Assembly: GCA_964549495.1 (NCBI GenBank) | Contig: CAZJWJ010000053.1 | Span: forward strand, 1 to 35,803 | DNA: 35,803 bases | Origin: JACKBJ01 sp964549495 | GTDB taxonomy: Bacteria; Chloroflexota; Anaerolineae; Epilineales; Epilineaceae | Direction of reading: 5' to 3' | Part shown: positions 7,740 through 15,512 of the stretch, in pieces | Layout of the letters: every line of letters starts with the position of its first letter | Position numbering within the stretch: the first letter of the stretch is position 1 | The notes under the pieces: generated by a model | Databases searched by the model: none | What the model saw: the letters and a program-made list of their open reading frames with translations, nothing else | Told to the model about the DNA's origin: nothing | Position numbers and translations under genes: made by a program

Positions 7740-8180
7740 TCAGCGGCCGGGCGGCGGGACGATGATCACCGGGCAGCGGGAGGCCTGCAAGGCCTTGGAC
7801 GAGGTGCTGCCCAGCATCAGCGACCGCAGCCGGCCCAGGCCGCGGGCGCCCAGGACCACGAAGTCTGCCTCGAAGTCCTCGGCGGCATCGAGCAGGGCCT
7901 CGGCCGGCGATCCGTGGACGAGGCGGGTTTCGACCGAACAGCCGGCCTCGCGGGCCGGCGCGGACCATTCGCCTTCCAGGCGCTCTCGCGCGCGATCGGC
8001 CAGGGCCGAGAAGTCATGCACCTGGCCCATCTCGTCCAGGTGGTCCAGGGGTTGGAAGACGTGGACCAAGCGCAGCCGGCCTTCGGCGCGGCGGGCCAAG
8101 TCGACGGCCACGCGCAAGGCCTCTCGGGCATTGTCCGAGCCGTCGGTGCCGACGACCAGGCGGTAAGTTCGATCGCTCAT
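7740..8180 (-). CDS. Universal stress protein (UspA family)
   Basis: 146 residues, ATG 8180-8178, overlapping the upstream TerC stop by ATGA. It is a single UspA domain: RLVVGTDGSDNAREAL at the N-terminus with the conserved Asp, and VVLGARGLGRLRSLMLGSTS near the C-terminus matching the ATP-binding pattern G-x2-G-x9-G-(S/T). It ends with CPVIIVPP. Such proteins are cytoplasmic, often nucleotide-binding dimers linked to stress survival. Coupling to a TerC-type membrane protein suggests co-expression in membrane or metal stress; that is inference. It ends at the shared hairpin with the DUF1501 operon. Confidence 0.92.
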   Translation of the reverse strand: MSDRTYRLVVGTDGSDNAREALRVAVDLARRAEGRLRLVHVFQPLDHLDEMGQVHDFSALADRARERLEGEWSAPAREAGCSVETRLVHGSPAEALLDAAEDFEADFVVLGARGLGRLRSLMLGSTSSKALQASRCPVIIVPPPGR

Positions 8181-9208
8181 GTGCTCGGCTCCTCGGTGGG
8201 TGCGGCGCGCAGCGAGAGGACGACGGTGATGGTCAGGATGACCGAGATGACGCCCAAGGAGAAGAGGGCGGGGATGTGGTACCACTCCGAGATGATCATC
8301 TTGACGCCAACGTAGGCCAGGATCACGCCCAGTCCCTCGTTGAGGTAGACCAGTCGGTGTTGGGCGCCGGCGAGGAGGAAGTAGAGCGCCCGCAGGCCCA
8401 GGATGGCCATGGCGTTGGAGCTGAAGACCACGAAGGGGTCGCGGCTGACGGCCAGGATGGCCGGCACCGAGTCGATGGCGAAGACCAGGTCGGTGGCTTC
8501 GACCATCACCAGGGCTACGAAGAGCGGCGTGGCCACCAGGCGGCCGCCCTCGCGGGTGAAGATCTTCTGGCCGTCGAAGTCGCTGGTGACCGGCACGAAG
8601 CGCCGCACCAGGCGCAAGGCCGGGTTGCGCTCGGGGTGGATCTCCTCGCCGCCATGCGACCAGATGCGCCAGGCGGTGTAGAGCAGGAGCCCGCCGAAGA
8701 CGAAGAGCAGCCAGTCTAGGCGTTCGAGCAGGGCCACGCCGGCGAAGATGAAGATGGCCCGCAGCACCAGGGCGCCGAAGATGCCCCAGAAGAGCACCCG
8801 GTGCTGGTAGCGGGCCGGCACGCCGAAGAAGGAGAAGATCACCGCCCAGACGAAGACGTTGTCCACCGACAGCGACTTCTCGATCAGGTAGCCGGTCAGG
8901 TACTGGAGGCCGGCGTCGCTGCCCAGGACGATCCAGACCACAGCGCCGAAGGCCAGGCCCAAGGAAATCCAGGCAGCCGAAGTGATCCAGGCTTCCCGCA
9001 TCGAGATGCTGTGCGCGTCGCGATGCAGGACCACCAGATCGAGCAGGAGCAGCAGGATCACGCCGACGATGAAGCTGGGCCAGAGCCAGCCCGGCAGGTC
9101 GAAGCGCTGCAAGGCCGCGCCGTCGACGCCTTCGGTCGCGGCTTGGGCCAGCTCGGTGATCAATGGGATCGAACGGAGAGCGAGGAGGTTGGCGAGGCTG
9201 GAGAGCAA
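8177..9208 (-). CDS. TerC family integral membrane protein
   Basis: About 343 residues with 8-9 hydrophobic segments. Family hallmarks are SLSVDNVFVWAVIFSFFGVP and EATDLVFAIDSVPAILAVS, the two acidic membrane motifs of TerC/Alx proteins (tellurium resistance, manganese or metal efflux linked). The region around WRIWSHGGEEIHPERNP is the usual cytoplasmic loop. The start is uncertain. The frame opens at a TTG at 9310, but that codon overlaps a perfect TATAAT, so I place the start at TTG 9208 (LLSSLANLL), with GGATGGA upstream. No in-frame ATG lies before the first membrane segment. The stop overlaps the UspA start, so the pair is an operon. Confidence 0.88.
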   Translation of the reverse strand: MLSSLANLLALRSIPLITELAQAATEGVDGAALQRFDLPGWLWPSFIVGVILLLLLDLVVLHRDAHSISMREAWITSAAWISLGLAFGAVVWIVLGSDAGLQYLTGYLIEKSLSVDNVFVWAVIFSFFGVPARYQHRVLFWGIFGALVLRAIFIFAGVALLERLDWLLFVFGGLLLYTAWRIWSHGGEEIHPERNPALRLVRRFVPVTSDFDGQKIFTREGGRLVATPLFVALVMVEATDLVFAIDSVPAILAVSRDPFVVFSSNAMAILGLRALYFLLAGAQHRLVYLNEGLGVILAYVGVKMIISEWYHIPALFSLGVISVILTITVVLSLRAAPTEEPST

Positions 9209-9598
9209 GGTGGGTGTCCATCCGAGGGGCGGCGCGGGCTGCGCGGCCGAGGCGGGGCGCCGGTGGCGCGTTGGGTAGCATGAGATCGGGCGCGGTCTGG
9301 AAGCAGGCAATTATAGGTGCATGGTCGCGCTCGACGCAGATTGGCGGCCAGCCGATGGTCTCGATCCGGGTCGGGATGCGTCTCGCGCCGCTGGTTGGGT
9401 CCTGCCACGGGACGGGATCGCTCGAGGCGACGACGCTGACTCGTCGGTGCCTATTCTACGATCGGTTCTCCACCGGGTTGCGGGCCTTCGATCCGATGGC
9501 CGGGTCACGTTTGGTGGTTTCGGTACGTCACGGTGGGTGCCGGGGGAGACTGCGTCTGGCGGCGGCCTGCCGCCTTGGTGTACAGGAGAAAGATCGGG
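9209..9598. other. Divergent intergenic region between terC and the VWA gene
   Basis: It holds the TATAAT for terC at 9310-9315. On the plus strand TATTCT (9452-9457) is a possible -10 for the VWA gene, with no clear -35. Frames running through it in both directions have shadow-like composition and no family resemblance; I see no gene. Confidence 0.4.
9310..9315 (-). promoter_or_regulatory. Probable -10 element for the terC-usp operon
   Basis: The minus strand reads TATAAT exactly at 9315-9310, rare in such GC-rich DNA. A recognisable -35 is lacking (TGCGTC is about the right distance). Transcription would begin near 9303, which excludes a translational start at 9310 and supports a start further in. 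Confidence 0.5.
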
Positions 9599-11815
9599 AT
9601 GCGAAAGCAGGATCGGCAGTGGACGATGACCCTGGTCTTCGGGCTCCTCTTGGCCCTTCCGATCGCCTGGACCCTCCCGGCGCGGGTGGCCGGCAAGGCG
9701 CCGGCGCAGATCGATCCCGAGCTGCTGCCCCTGCCGACCTGCCGGGAGGTCGAGGATCCCTTCCTGGCCACCACCAACTTCGTCATCGGCCGCCAGTTCG
9801 AGCGCGAGCCGGCCATCCTGGCCTTCCGCGGCGATTCCGACGAGGACTCGGCCATCGGGCTGGCCACGGTGCGCGAGGTGGGTGCGGTCTACGGGTTGGC
9901 GGTCGACGCAGCCCGCGCGCGGATCTACGCCGGGGCCTACCACAAGCGCAACTCCCATCACGGGCCGGCCGGGCCGGGCGGGGTCTACGAAGTCGCCCTG
10001 GACGGCTCCGGCGTCCGGACGCTCTTGCGCGTGCCGGATGCCGGGCGCGACATGCACGACGCCGACGGCGACTACCATCCCGACGAGCGGGCGCGGGCGC
10101 ATGTGGGCAAGACCAGCCTGGGCGATGTCGAGATGGATGCGGCCGGCGCGCAGCTCTTCGTGATGAACCTCGAGGCGCGGCGCATCGAGCGCTTCTCGCT
10201 GCCGGACGGTCGGCACCTGGGCAGCCTCGATCACGGCGCGGCCGGAGAAACCTGGGCCGACGACGCCAGGCCCTTCGGCCTGGCCTGGCGCGAGGGCTGG
10301 CTCTACCACGGCCTGGTCCGCTCGGCGCTGAGCAGCCAGAGCCGGCAGGCGCTCTTCGGCTACGTCTATGCCTCGCGAGCGGACGGCAGCGCCATGCAGC
10401 GCGTGGCCGAGCTCGACCTGCGCTACGACCGAGGCCGGCACGAGGCCTGGAATCCCTGGCCCCGACGCGAGAACGACGACTGGCTGGCCAACGAGTACCC
10501 GCAACCCATGCTCACCGACATCGCCTTCGACGCCGCCGGCAACCTGATCGTCGGCCTGCGCGACCGGCATATCGACACCGGGCCCTCCCTGGCCGAACTC
10601 TATCGGCGCGCGCCGGGCGACGTGCTGCGCCTGGCGCCGGAGGGCGCGATGCGCTGGGGCTTCGACGCTTCGGCGCCCGAGCATTACTTCGAGGATCACC
10701 TGGACGGGGTGCACGACGAGATCGCGATGGGCGGCCTGGTCCAGCTCCTGCATGCCGACATCGTCGTCAGCACGGTCATCGACCCCTTCCGGACCCATCG
10801 CGAGGGGACCAATATCGGCGCCGTCTCGGCCGGGGCCCTGTGGCTGGAGAATCCCGGCGGCAGCGACCAGGGGCGGGTGGAGCTGGTCTACAACGCCCGG
10901 CGTCACGACGGTCCGCACGGCAAGGCCATCGGTCTGGGCGACCTGGAGATGCTCTGCTTGCCGCCGACGCCCACGCCGACGGCCAGCACCACCGCCAGCG
11001 CGACGTCGACGCCGACGATGCCCTCCAGCGCGACGCCCAGCCCGCCGCCCAGCCGGACGCCGACCTCGACGGCCAGCGCGACGCTCACGGTGACGGCGAG
11101 CGCCAGCCCGACGGCTACGCCATGGATCATCTACCTGCCCTTCGCGGAGCGCGGCGAGCCCTGCCGGCCCGAGGCCCGCCGGGCCGACCTGGTGCTGGTG
11201 CTCGACCAATCGACCTCGATGCAGCGGCCGGTGGCGGCCGGCGGCCGGGCCAAGGGCGAGGCCGCCATCGCCGCAGCGCGGGCCTTTGCCGCGCTGCTGG
11301 AGCTGGATCCGACCGCGGAGGGCGGTGGGGACCGCTTGGGCTTGGTGGGCTTCAACGACCGGGCTTGGACGGAGATCGGCTTGAGCGCCGATCGAGCCGC
11401 GGTCGCATCCGCCCTTGATCGCCTACCGGCGCGGATGGCGGAAGGCACTCGCTTGGACTCAGCCTTGCTCGAAGGCCAGGCGGTGTTGGACGCCGATGCG
11501 GGCCGGATGCCGAACCGACAGCCTGTGATGGTGCTCCTGACCGACGGGCTGCCGAACCGCGTGCCCTTCGGCCCGGGCTCGGACCATCCAGGTTGCCCGA
11601 CCCAAGAATGCAGCGTCCTGGCGGAAGCCGAGTGGATCAAGTCGGCCGGCACGCGGGTTTTCACCATCGGCCTGGGCGAGCCCAGCGAGGTGCTGCGAGC
11701 GCTCCTGCTCGAGACCGCCAGCGAGCCGGCGGACTACTACTTCGCGCCGGACGGCGAGGATCTGCAGGCCATCTATCGCCAGATCGCGGGGCGCGTGCGG
11801 AGCTGTCCGGGCTGA
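9599..11815 (+). CDS. Secreted protein with propeller-like N-domain, TPT linker and C-terminal VWA domain
   Basis: 738 residues; ATG 9599 with GGAG ten bases upstream, followed by a signal peptide (MTLVFGLLLALPIAWTLPARVAG). Residues about 50-450 contain repeated strand-turn motifs suited to a beta-propeller (VYGLAVDAARARIYAGAY, GGVYEVALDGSG, VEMDAAGAQLFVMN, DIAFDAAGNLIVGLRD). A low-complexity Pro/Thr/Ser linker (about 458-505) follows. A short WIIYLPFAERG segment precedes a von Willebrand A domain of about 215 residues. This has the MIDAS motif D-Q-S-T-S (VLVLDQSTSMQ), VMVLLTDGLPN and VFTIGLGEP, so the metal site looks intact. Likely role is extracellular adhesion or protein binding; the partner is unknown. 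The gene stands alone between a divergent and a convergent operon. Confidence 0.82.
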   Translation: MRKQDRQWTMTLVFGLLLALPIAWTLPARVAGKAPAQIDPELLPLPTCREVEDPFLATTNFVIGRQFEREPAILAFRGDSDEDSAIGLATVREVGAVYGLAVDAARARIYAGAYHKRNSHHGPAGPGGVYEVALDGSGVRTLLRVPDAGRDMHDADGDYHPDERARAHVGKTSLGDVEMDAAGAQLFVMNLEARRIERFSLPDGRHLGSLDHGAAGETWADDARPFGLAWREGWLYHGLVRSALSSQSRQALFGYVYASRADGSAMQRVAELDLRYDRGRHEAWNPWPRRENDDWLANEYPQPMLTDIAFDAAGNLIVGLRDRHIDTGPSLAELYRRAPGDVLRLAPEGAMRWGFDASAPEHYFEDHLDGVHDEIAMGGLVQLLHADIVVSTVIDPFRTHREGTNIGAVSAGALWLENPGGSDQGRVELVYNARRHDGPHGKAIGLGDLEMLCLPPTPTPTASTTASATSTPTMPSSATPSPPPSRTPTSTASATLTVTASASPTATPWIIYLPFAERGEPCRPEARRADLVLVLDQSTSMQRPVAAGGRAKGEAAIAAARAFAALLELDPTAEGGGDRLGLVGFNDRAWTEIGLSADRAAVASALDRLPARMAEGTRLDSALLEGQAVLDADAGRMPNRQPVMVLLTDGLPNRVPFGPGSDHPGCPTQECSVLAEAEWIKSAGTRVFTIGLGEPSEVLRALLLETASEPADYYFAPDGEDLQAIYRQIAGRVRSCPG

Positions 11816-11906
11816 TCGACCGGCCCGAAAGGCGGGCTTCGAGATCTGCTGATATGCAGCGGCGTCCAGATTGGGCATCTCTTTGCTCGACGAGCCCGAA
11901 TGGACT

Positions 11907-11941
11907 GGGCCCGGAGATCGCGCGCGGCGATCTCCGGGCCC
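11907..11941. terminator. Hairpin between convergent VWA and dodecin genes
   Basis: A perfect 14-bp inverted repeat (GGGCCCGGAGATCG 11907-11920, complement 11928-11941) has a 7-base loop. It is 91 bp after the VWA stop and 28 bp past the dodecin stop. It lacks a T run, but position suits a bidirectional terminator. Confidence 0.6.
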
Positions 11942-11969
11942 CTTCGACGTGCGCGGGTAGGACGCGTCC

Positions 11970-12170
11970 TCAATCGACTACGAAGGTGACCTTGGCATTC
12001 ACCCGATACTGGGTGATCTCGCCGTCTTCGACGTCGCATTGCATGTCCCGCACGTAGATCGACTTGATGTTGCGTACGGTCGACTTGGCCTCCTGCAGCG
12101 CCTGTTCGGTGGCGTCCTGCCAGCCTTCGTCGGATTGGGCGAGCACTTCGATGACTTTCGCGATGGCCAT
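11970..12170 (-). CDS. Dodecin (flavin-binding small protein)
   Basis: 66 residues, the standard dodecin length, with AAGGAGG upstream of ATG 12170. The sequence has the family pattern: AKVIEVLAQSDEGWQDATEQ (helix entry; the aromatic W is the residue that stacks on flavin), VRNIKSIYVRDMQCDVEDGE, then ITQYRVNAKVTFVVD. Dodecins form hollow dodecamers storing riboflavin or FMN in the cytoplasm and protect against photochemical or redox stress. A 164-bp fold-back repeat lies directly upstream, between its ribosome-binding site and the SpoIIAA-like gene, so the dodecin promoter may lie within or beyond that repeat. Confidence 0.95.
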   Translation of the reverse strand: MAIAKVIEVLAQSDEGWQDATEQALQEAKSTVRNIKSIYVRDMQCDVEDGEITQYRVNAKVTFVVD

Positions 12171-12202
12171 GCGGTAGATCCTCCTTGGAGGTCTGGATTC
12201 TT

Positions 12203-12366
12203 AGAGCCTGTTTCTTAAAGCATGTCCGGCTGCGCCCGAGGCCGCGAACGCGCTGGCTGCGTTATCGAAGCTCGCCGTAGCACAAGGCTACGACTGCGCT
12301 TCGATGCCTTGCCAGCACGTCCGCGGCCTCGGGCTCGCTACGAACCTGCTTTAAGAAACAGGCTCT
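12203..12366. repeat. 164-bp fold-back (MITE-like) element with 20-bp perfect terminal inverted repeats
   Basis: The ends are perfect inverted repeats (AGAGCCTGTTTCTTAAAGCA at 12203-12222, its complement at 12347-12366). Nested inside are further matching arms: GCCCGAGGCCGCG (12234-12246) with its complement at 12322-12334, CTGGC/GCCAG, TCGAAGC/GCTTCGA and CGTAGC/GCTACG around a 5-base loop. Nearly the whole element therefore folds into one long hairpin. The AT-rich tips contrast with the surrounding sequence. It has no coding capacity and no obvious target-site duplication. It could be a non-autonomous transposon or a REP-like hairpin; no second copy is visible in this window. Confidence 0.75.
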
Positions 12367-12444
12367 TCGACTCGGATTCGATGGTTGATGGGGGACGGGC
12401 GCGGCCGGTCCTGTCACGAGGGGGCCGGCCGGACGCGGATGCGT

Positions 12445-12816
12445 CTAGGCCAGCGCCCAGGCCATGGCGCGCTCCCGATCCTGCTTGGAGAAGGTCTCGA
12501 TCTCGACGCCGGGGATGACCGCGCCCTCGAGCCGGGCCAGGTTCTCGATCCAGCCCTCGTCGCTGACGACCGCGATGCGATCGAAGCGATCGAGATCGGT
12601 GATGTGGCGGGCACCGAACTTCAGGTCCTTCCACAAGGCCATGGGCCCGATGCCGCTGAGCGACTCGATCTCAGCGTAGATGCGCAGCGAACCCGACTGG
12701 CCTTCGAGCTTCTCCTCGATCCGATCGGCGACCCGCTCGAAGTCGGCGCTCGCGATCTTGCCCTCCGTCCGGTAGGCGATGAGCTGTTCCGATTCGACGG
12801 GGATGAGTTCCAACAT
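12445..12816 (-). CDS. SpoIIAA-like (STAS-fold) protein
   Basis: 123 residues; AAGGAGG precedes ATG 12816. The pattern MLELIPVESEQLIAYRTEGKI then FERVADRIEEKLEGQSGSLRIYAEIESLSG and FDRIAVVSDEGWIENLARLEG matches the SpoIIAA-like family (Pfam PF11964), small STAS-fold cytoplasmic proteins often beside stress genes. Function is not established; they do not have the classic phosphorylatable Ser setting of SpoIIAA. It lies between dodecin and a baeRF-like gene in a same-strand stress-type cluster. Confidence 0.85.
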   Translation of the reverse strand: MLELIPVESEQLIAYRTEGKIASADFERVADRIEEKLEGQSGSLRIYAEIESLSGIGPMALWKDLKFGARHITDLDRFDRIAVVSDEGWIENLARLEGAVIPGVEIETFSKQDRERAMAWALA

Positions 12817-12841
12817 CTACGTCCTCCTTGGGTTCAATGGT

Positions 12842-12873
12842 CTCGACTGCTCGACTGCTCGACTGCTCGACTG
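12842..12873 (+). repeat. 8-bp tandem repeat (CTCGACTG x4)
   Basis: Four exact CTCGACTG units run head to tail, followed by degenerate CTCGG-type copies to about 12900. It sits in the short spacer between the baeRF-like stop and the SpoIIAA-like ribosome-binding site. The tract could vary in length by slippage. Confidence 0.8.
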
Positions 12874-12904
12874 CTCGGTTCCTCGGTAGCTCGGTGCTCG
12901 GCGC

Positions 12905-14095
12905 TCAGCTCGCTCGCGCGATCGGAACCGCGAAGCGAAAGCGTGCCGCCGCCGCGGCTCCTTGGGGGACCCGGTCGCCTTCGACCAGATGGACTCGACC
13001 GCCTTGCCGCAGGCAGTCCACGGCGGCCTGACCGAGCAGGTCGACCGACTCGTGATCCTCGACGTCGCTTCGCTCGAGGGCGTGGGTCGAGGGATCGAAG
13101 CGGCCCCAGGTGGCCCGACCTCGGGCCAGGACCAGCTCCTCGACCCAGCCTTGATAGGCTGCCGGGACGATGGTTTCGATCTGGGTCGAGGCCTCGCCGG
13201 TGCCCAGCCGGGCCTCGATGGCCTCGATGGCCTCTCGGCTGCCTTCGGCCAGTCGCGCTTCGACCAGCGGCCAGGCCTCCTCGCGCAGCTCGGCCTCCAT
13301 GCGCTGGTCCGGATTGCCGTGCAACTCGGCCTCGATGAGGTCATCCAGCTCGGACTCGGCGCGAAAGGTGGCCAGGATGTGCTGTACCCCGGCCAGGACC
13401 ACCGGCCGTCCACCGCGCGCCAGAATCGGATCCAGCTGCTTGGCGATCCGGCGCAGGTAGCGCTGGTCGCGCTGGCCCTCCTCGTCGCTGCCCGCGCCTT
13501 CCACCGTCCCGTGAAAGATGGCGGGATTGCCTTGCTTGGCCGAGCCCTTGGCCGCGCTGTGCAGCTGAAGCCGGCGTTCCGGGTCGTCCTCGGCCAGGGC
13601 CTCCTCGAGGCTCTTGGGCAGCGAGTCCGGGGTGATGTCCCGTTGGCCATCTCGCGTGGCGGACAGCAGGCGCACCGAGCCCCGGCTGAGCGCCAGGACG
13701 AAAAAGCCCTCGGCGTCGCCGAGCAGCGGGACCAGGGGGCCCAGGTGGGGGCGCGGACCGACCACCAGCTGCTCTTCGAAGGGGAGCGGTAAGCGCAGCA
13801 CGTCGGCGCCGTCCGGACTGGCGAAGCCGGCCAGACCCTGGCGCTGGTGACGCCAGAACTCGGAGTCGGCCAGCAGCGCTCGCAGGGGCTCGAGCTGGTC
13901 GCGCGCCTCGCGTCCGCCTAGCCCCCTCTCCTCCAGCTGCGTTTCGGCTCGGTTCAAGAGGTTCTTGAAGCGGATCTGATCTTCCTGGTCATCGGCGGCA
14001 GGATGGGCGGGCATGTAGAGCGAGACGCAGGGGCCTTCGACCGGCCGGCCCAGCGATTCGCGGAGCGACTCGAGATCGATTTCGCTGGCCTTCAT
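12905..14095 (-). CDS. baeRF-like protein (bacterial archaeo-eukaryotic release-factor fold)
   Basis: 396 residues from ATG 14095-14093 (MKASEIDLESLRE); the frame is open further upstream, but earlier residues are Arg/Gly-rich with no resemblance. The opening DLESLRESLGRPVEGPCVSLYMPAHPA, then IRFKNLLNRAETQL, resembles baeRF proteins, bacterial relatives of eRF1/Pelota (family 3-like by eye). It has no GGQ motif, as usual in these families. The central part (FFVLALSRGSVRLLSATRDG) and the C-terminal part (GGRPVVLAGVQHILATFR; VDLLGQAAVDCLRQGG) fit the three-domain layout. Proposed roles in ribosome rescue or hibernation are unproven. It starts 2 bp after the stop of the upstream coiled-coil gene, so the two are co-transcribed. 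Confidence 0.72.
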   Translation of the reverse strand: MKASEIDLESLRESLGRPVEGPCVSLYMPAHPAADDQEDQIRFKNLLNRAETQLEERGLGGREARDQLEPLRALLADSEFWRHQRQGLAGFASPDGADVLRLPLPFEEQLVVGPRPHLGPLVPLLGDAEGFFVLALSRGSVRLLSATRDGQRDITPDSLPKSLEEALAEDDPERRLQLHSAAKGSAKQGNPAIFHGTVEGAGSDEEGQRDQRYLRRIAKQLDPILARGGRPVVLAGVQHILATFRAESELDDLIEAELHGNPDQRMEAELREEAWPLVEARLAEGSREAIEAIEARLGTGEASTQIETIVPAAYQGWVEELVLARGRATWGRFDPSTHALERSDVEDHESVDLLGQAAVDCLRQGGRVHLVEGDRVPQGAAAAARFRFAVPIARAS

Positions 14096-14097
14096 CG

Positions 14098-14541
14098 CTA
14101 CGCCGACTCCCGTCGCCGCAGCCGGGCCGACACGAAGCCGCTCAGGCCACCGACCAGCACGCCGAGGCTCAAGGCCAGGACGGCCACCAACTCGACGGCG
14201 GCCCAAGGATAGGCCTGCACCATGCGGACGAGGGCCGGCGGCGCCTTGCCCTCCAGCCGCTCGCGCATGGCCGTATCGTGCCGGCGGGCCTTACCTTCGA
14301 GCTTGCGCGCTGTCGGCGCACCCAGGTCGCCGACCCGCGCGCGCAGTTGTCCGATCTTCTCGTCGGCCATCTGCTGCATCTCGCTGGCGCGCGCCTGCAT
14401 CTCCTCGCGGCTCAGGTCCGCTTCGGCCAGGCTCTTGGCCCCATCCCGCAGGTGGGTGAGGAGCTCCATGCGCTGCTCGGCCATCTCGGCGGCCATGCCG
14501 CGCATGTCGTCCCAGCGCAGTCTCGTTTCTTGTTCGTTCAT
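14098..14541 (-). CDS. Coiled-coil protein with C-terminal membrane anchor
   Basis: 147 residues; AGGAG lies about eight bases before ATG 14541. Residues 1-105 are charged and heptad-like (MRGMAAEMAEQRMELLTHLRDG, EEMQARASEMQQMADEKIGQL). One hydrophobic segment (about 112-138, AAVELVAVLALSLGVLVGGLSG) and a short Arg-rich tail (SARLRRRESA) follow. The layout resembles DUF883/ElaB-type proteins, where a C-tail anchors a stress-related coiled coil to the inner membrane and sometimes binds ribosomes; I cannot confirm homology. Pairing with a baeRF-like gene makes a ribosome-linked role an attractive but unproven idea. Confidence 0.7.
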   Translation of the reverse strand: MNEQETRLRWDDMRGMAAEMAEQRMELLTHLRDGAKSLAEADLSREEMQARASEMQQMADEKIGQLRARVGDLGAPTARKLEGKARRHDTAMRERLEGKAPPALVRMVQAYPWAAVELVAVLALSLGVLVGGLSGFVSARLRRRESA

Positions 14542-14815
14542 CGTGCTAGCTCCTGACGACCCTCGGTCGCGCTGCCCGACATCCAGCGGATCTGGCCCGC
14601 CAGAAGCGGCACGCGCTCGGCCCGGAGGTCATTCGATCGATGGCTCATGCCACCACCATAAGGCCGCGAGCGGGATCGCGCCATGGATCGGGATACAGTT
14701 CGAGGGGATAGATCGCGATACAGATCGCGCGAGCGGCGGCTCGGGAGCGGTCGCCGGTGCGAATGTCGCCGTGATTCGGGGCAAGCGATCCACCACGACG
14801 GTCATCGAGGCGACA

Positions 14816-15469
14816 TCAGCCCTCGATGTCGGTCAGCATGCCCTGGATGGAGGCCGCATCTCGGCGGCTGCTCACGTTCAGCTTGCTCAGGATGCTGTGC
14901 ACGTGATTCTTTACCGTGCCCAGCTCTATCACCAGCGCGTCGGCGATCTGCTGGTTGGTGGAGCCGCGGGCGACGTGGCGCAAGACCTCGCGTTCGCGGG
15001 GCGTCAGGTCCTCCACCGCGGCGTCCGCGTGGACCAGCTCGCTGCGCTGTTCGGCCAGCTCCGCCAGGCGGCGCATCACCGCCAGGGCGATCTCCGGAGC
15101 GACCAGCGCGCGATCGCGGCCGGCCGCGCGCAGGTTGCGCAAGAGGTCTTCGGCCGTGTCCTCGCGCAGGACGTAGCCGGCCGCGCCGGCCTCGATGAAG
15201 CGCAGGATCTCGGCTTCCAGCCCGGCCAGCCCGGTGACCAGCACCCGCGGCGCGTCCTTCCGGCGAGAGATCCGCTCCGTCAGCTCCAGGGCCGCGCCGT
15301 CGGGCAGGCTGGCGCTGAGCAAGACCACATCGCAGTCGTCGACATGCGCTTCGACCCCTTCGGCCGTTTCGTAACAACCGACCACTTCGAGGTCCTCTTC
15401 CTCGCGCAGCACGGTGGCCAGCACATCGGCGATCAAGGCGACCTCGTCGACCACCAGGACGCGGATCAT
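14816..15469 (-). CDS. NarL/FixJ-type response regulator with non-phosphorylatable receiver
   Basis: 217 residues, ATG 15469 with AAAGGAAC upstream. The N-terminal receiver has MIRVLVVDEV, VVLLSASLPDG and VLVTGL, with AGYVLRED at the end. The usual phospho-acceptor Asp (LLDxxLP) is Ser52 and the conserved Lys is Arg102, while acidic D8/E9 and Thr79 remain. The C-terminal LuxR/GerE helix-turn-helix is intact (LTPREREVLRHVARGSTNQQIADALVIELGTVKNHVHSILSKL). It is therefore probably a DNA-binding regulator that does not use Asp phosphorylation. It lies 43 bp downstream of the triple-repeat gene in the RseP cluster and may be co-transcribed with it. No partner histidine kinase is in the window. Confidence 0.88.
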   Translation of the reverse strand: MIRVLVVDEVALIADVLATVLREEEDLEVVGCYETAEGVEAHVDDCDVVLLSASLPDGAALELTERISRRKDAPRVLVTGLAGLEAEILRFIEAGAAGYVLREDTAEDLLRNLRAAGRDRALVAPEIALAVMRRLAELAEQRSELVHADAAVEDLTPREREVLRHVARGSTNQQIADALVIELGTVKNHVHSILSKLNVSSRRDAASIQGMLTDIEG

Positions 15470-15512
15470 GACAGTTCCTTTCAGGAGACGGTTGCGGCCC
15501 TAGGGCCGGCGA

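Noticed and set aside
4431..7968. Very long minus-strand open frames opposite the DUF1800 and DUF1501 genes (661 and 776 codons)
   Set aside because: High-GC antisense shadows: compositions rich in His, Gln, Arg and Ala, no family motifs, and they lie over two clearly recognisable genes.
12385..13338. Plus-strand frame containing repeated LLDCSTARLL-like text
   Set aside because: It is the translation of the CTCGACTG tandem repeat region opposite real minus-strand genes.
14655..14815. Short inverted repeats around GATCGC between the coiled-coil gene and the response regulator
   Set aside because: Arms are short and common in GC-rich DNA; no stable terminator or riboswitch shape could be supported.
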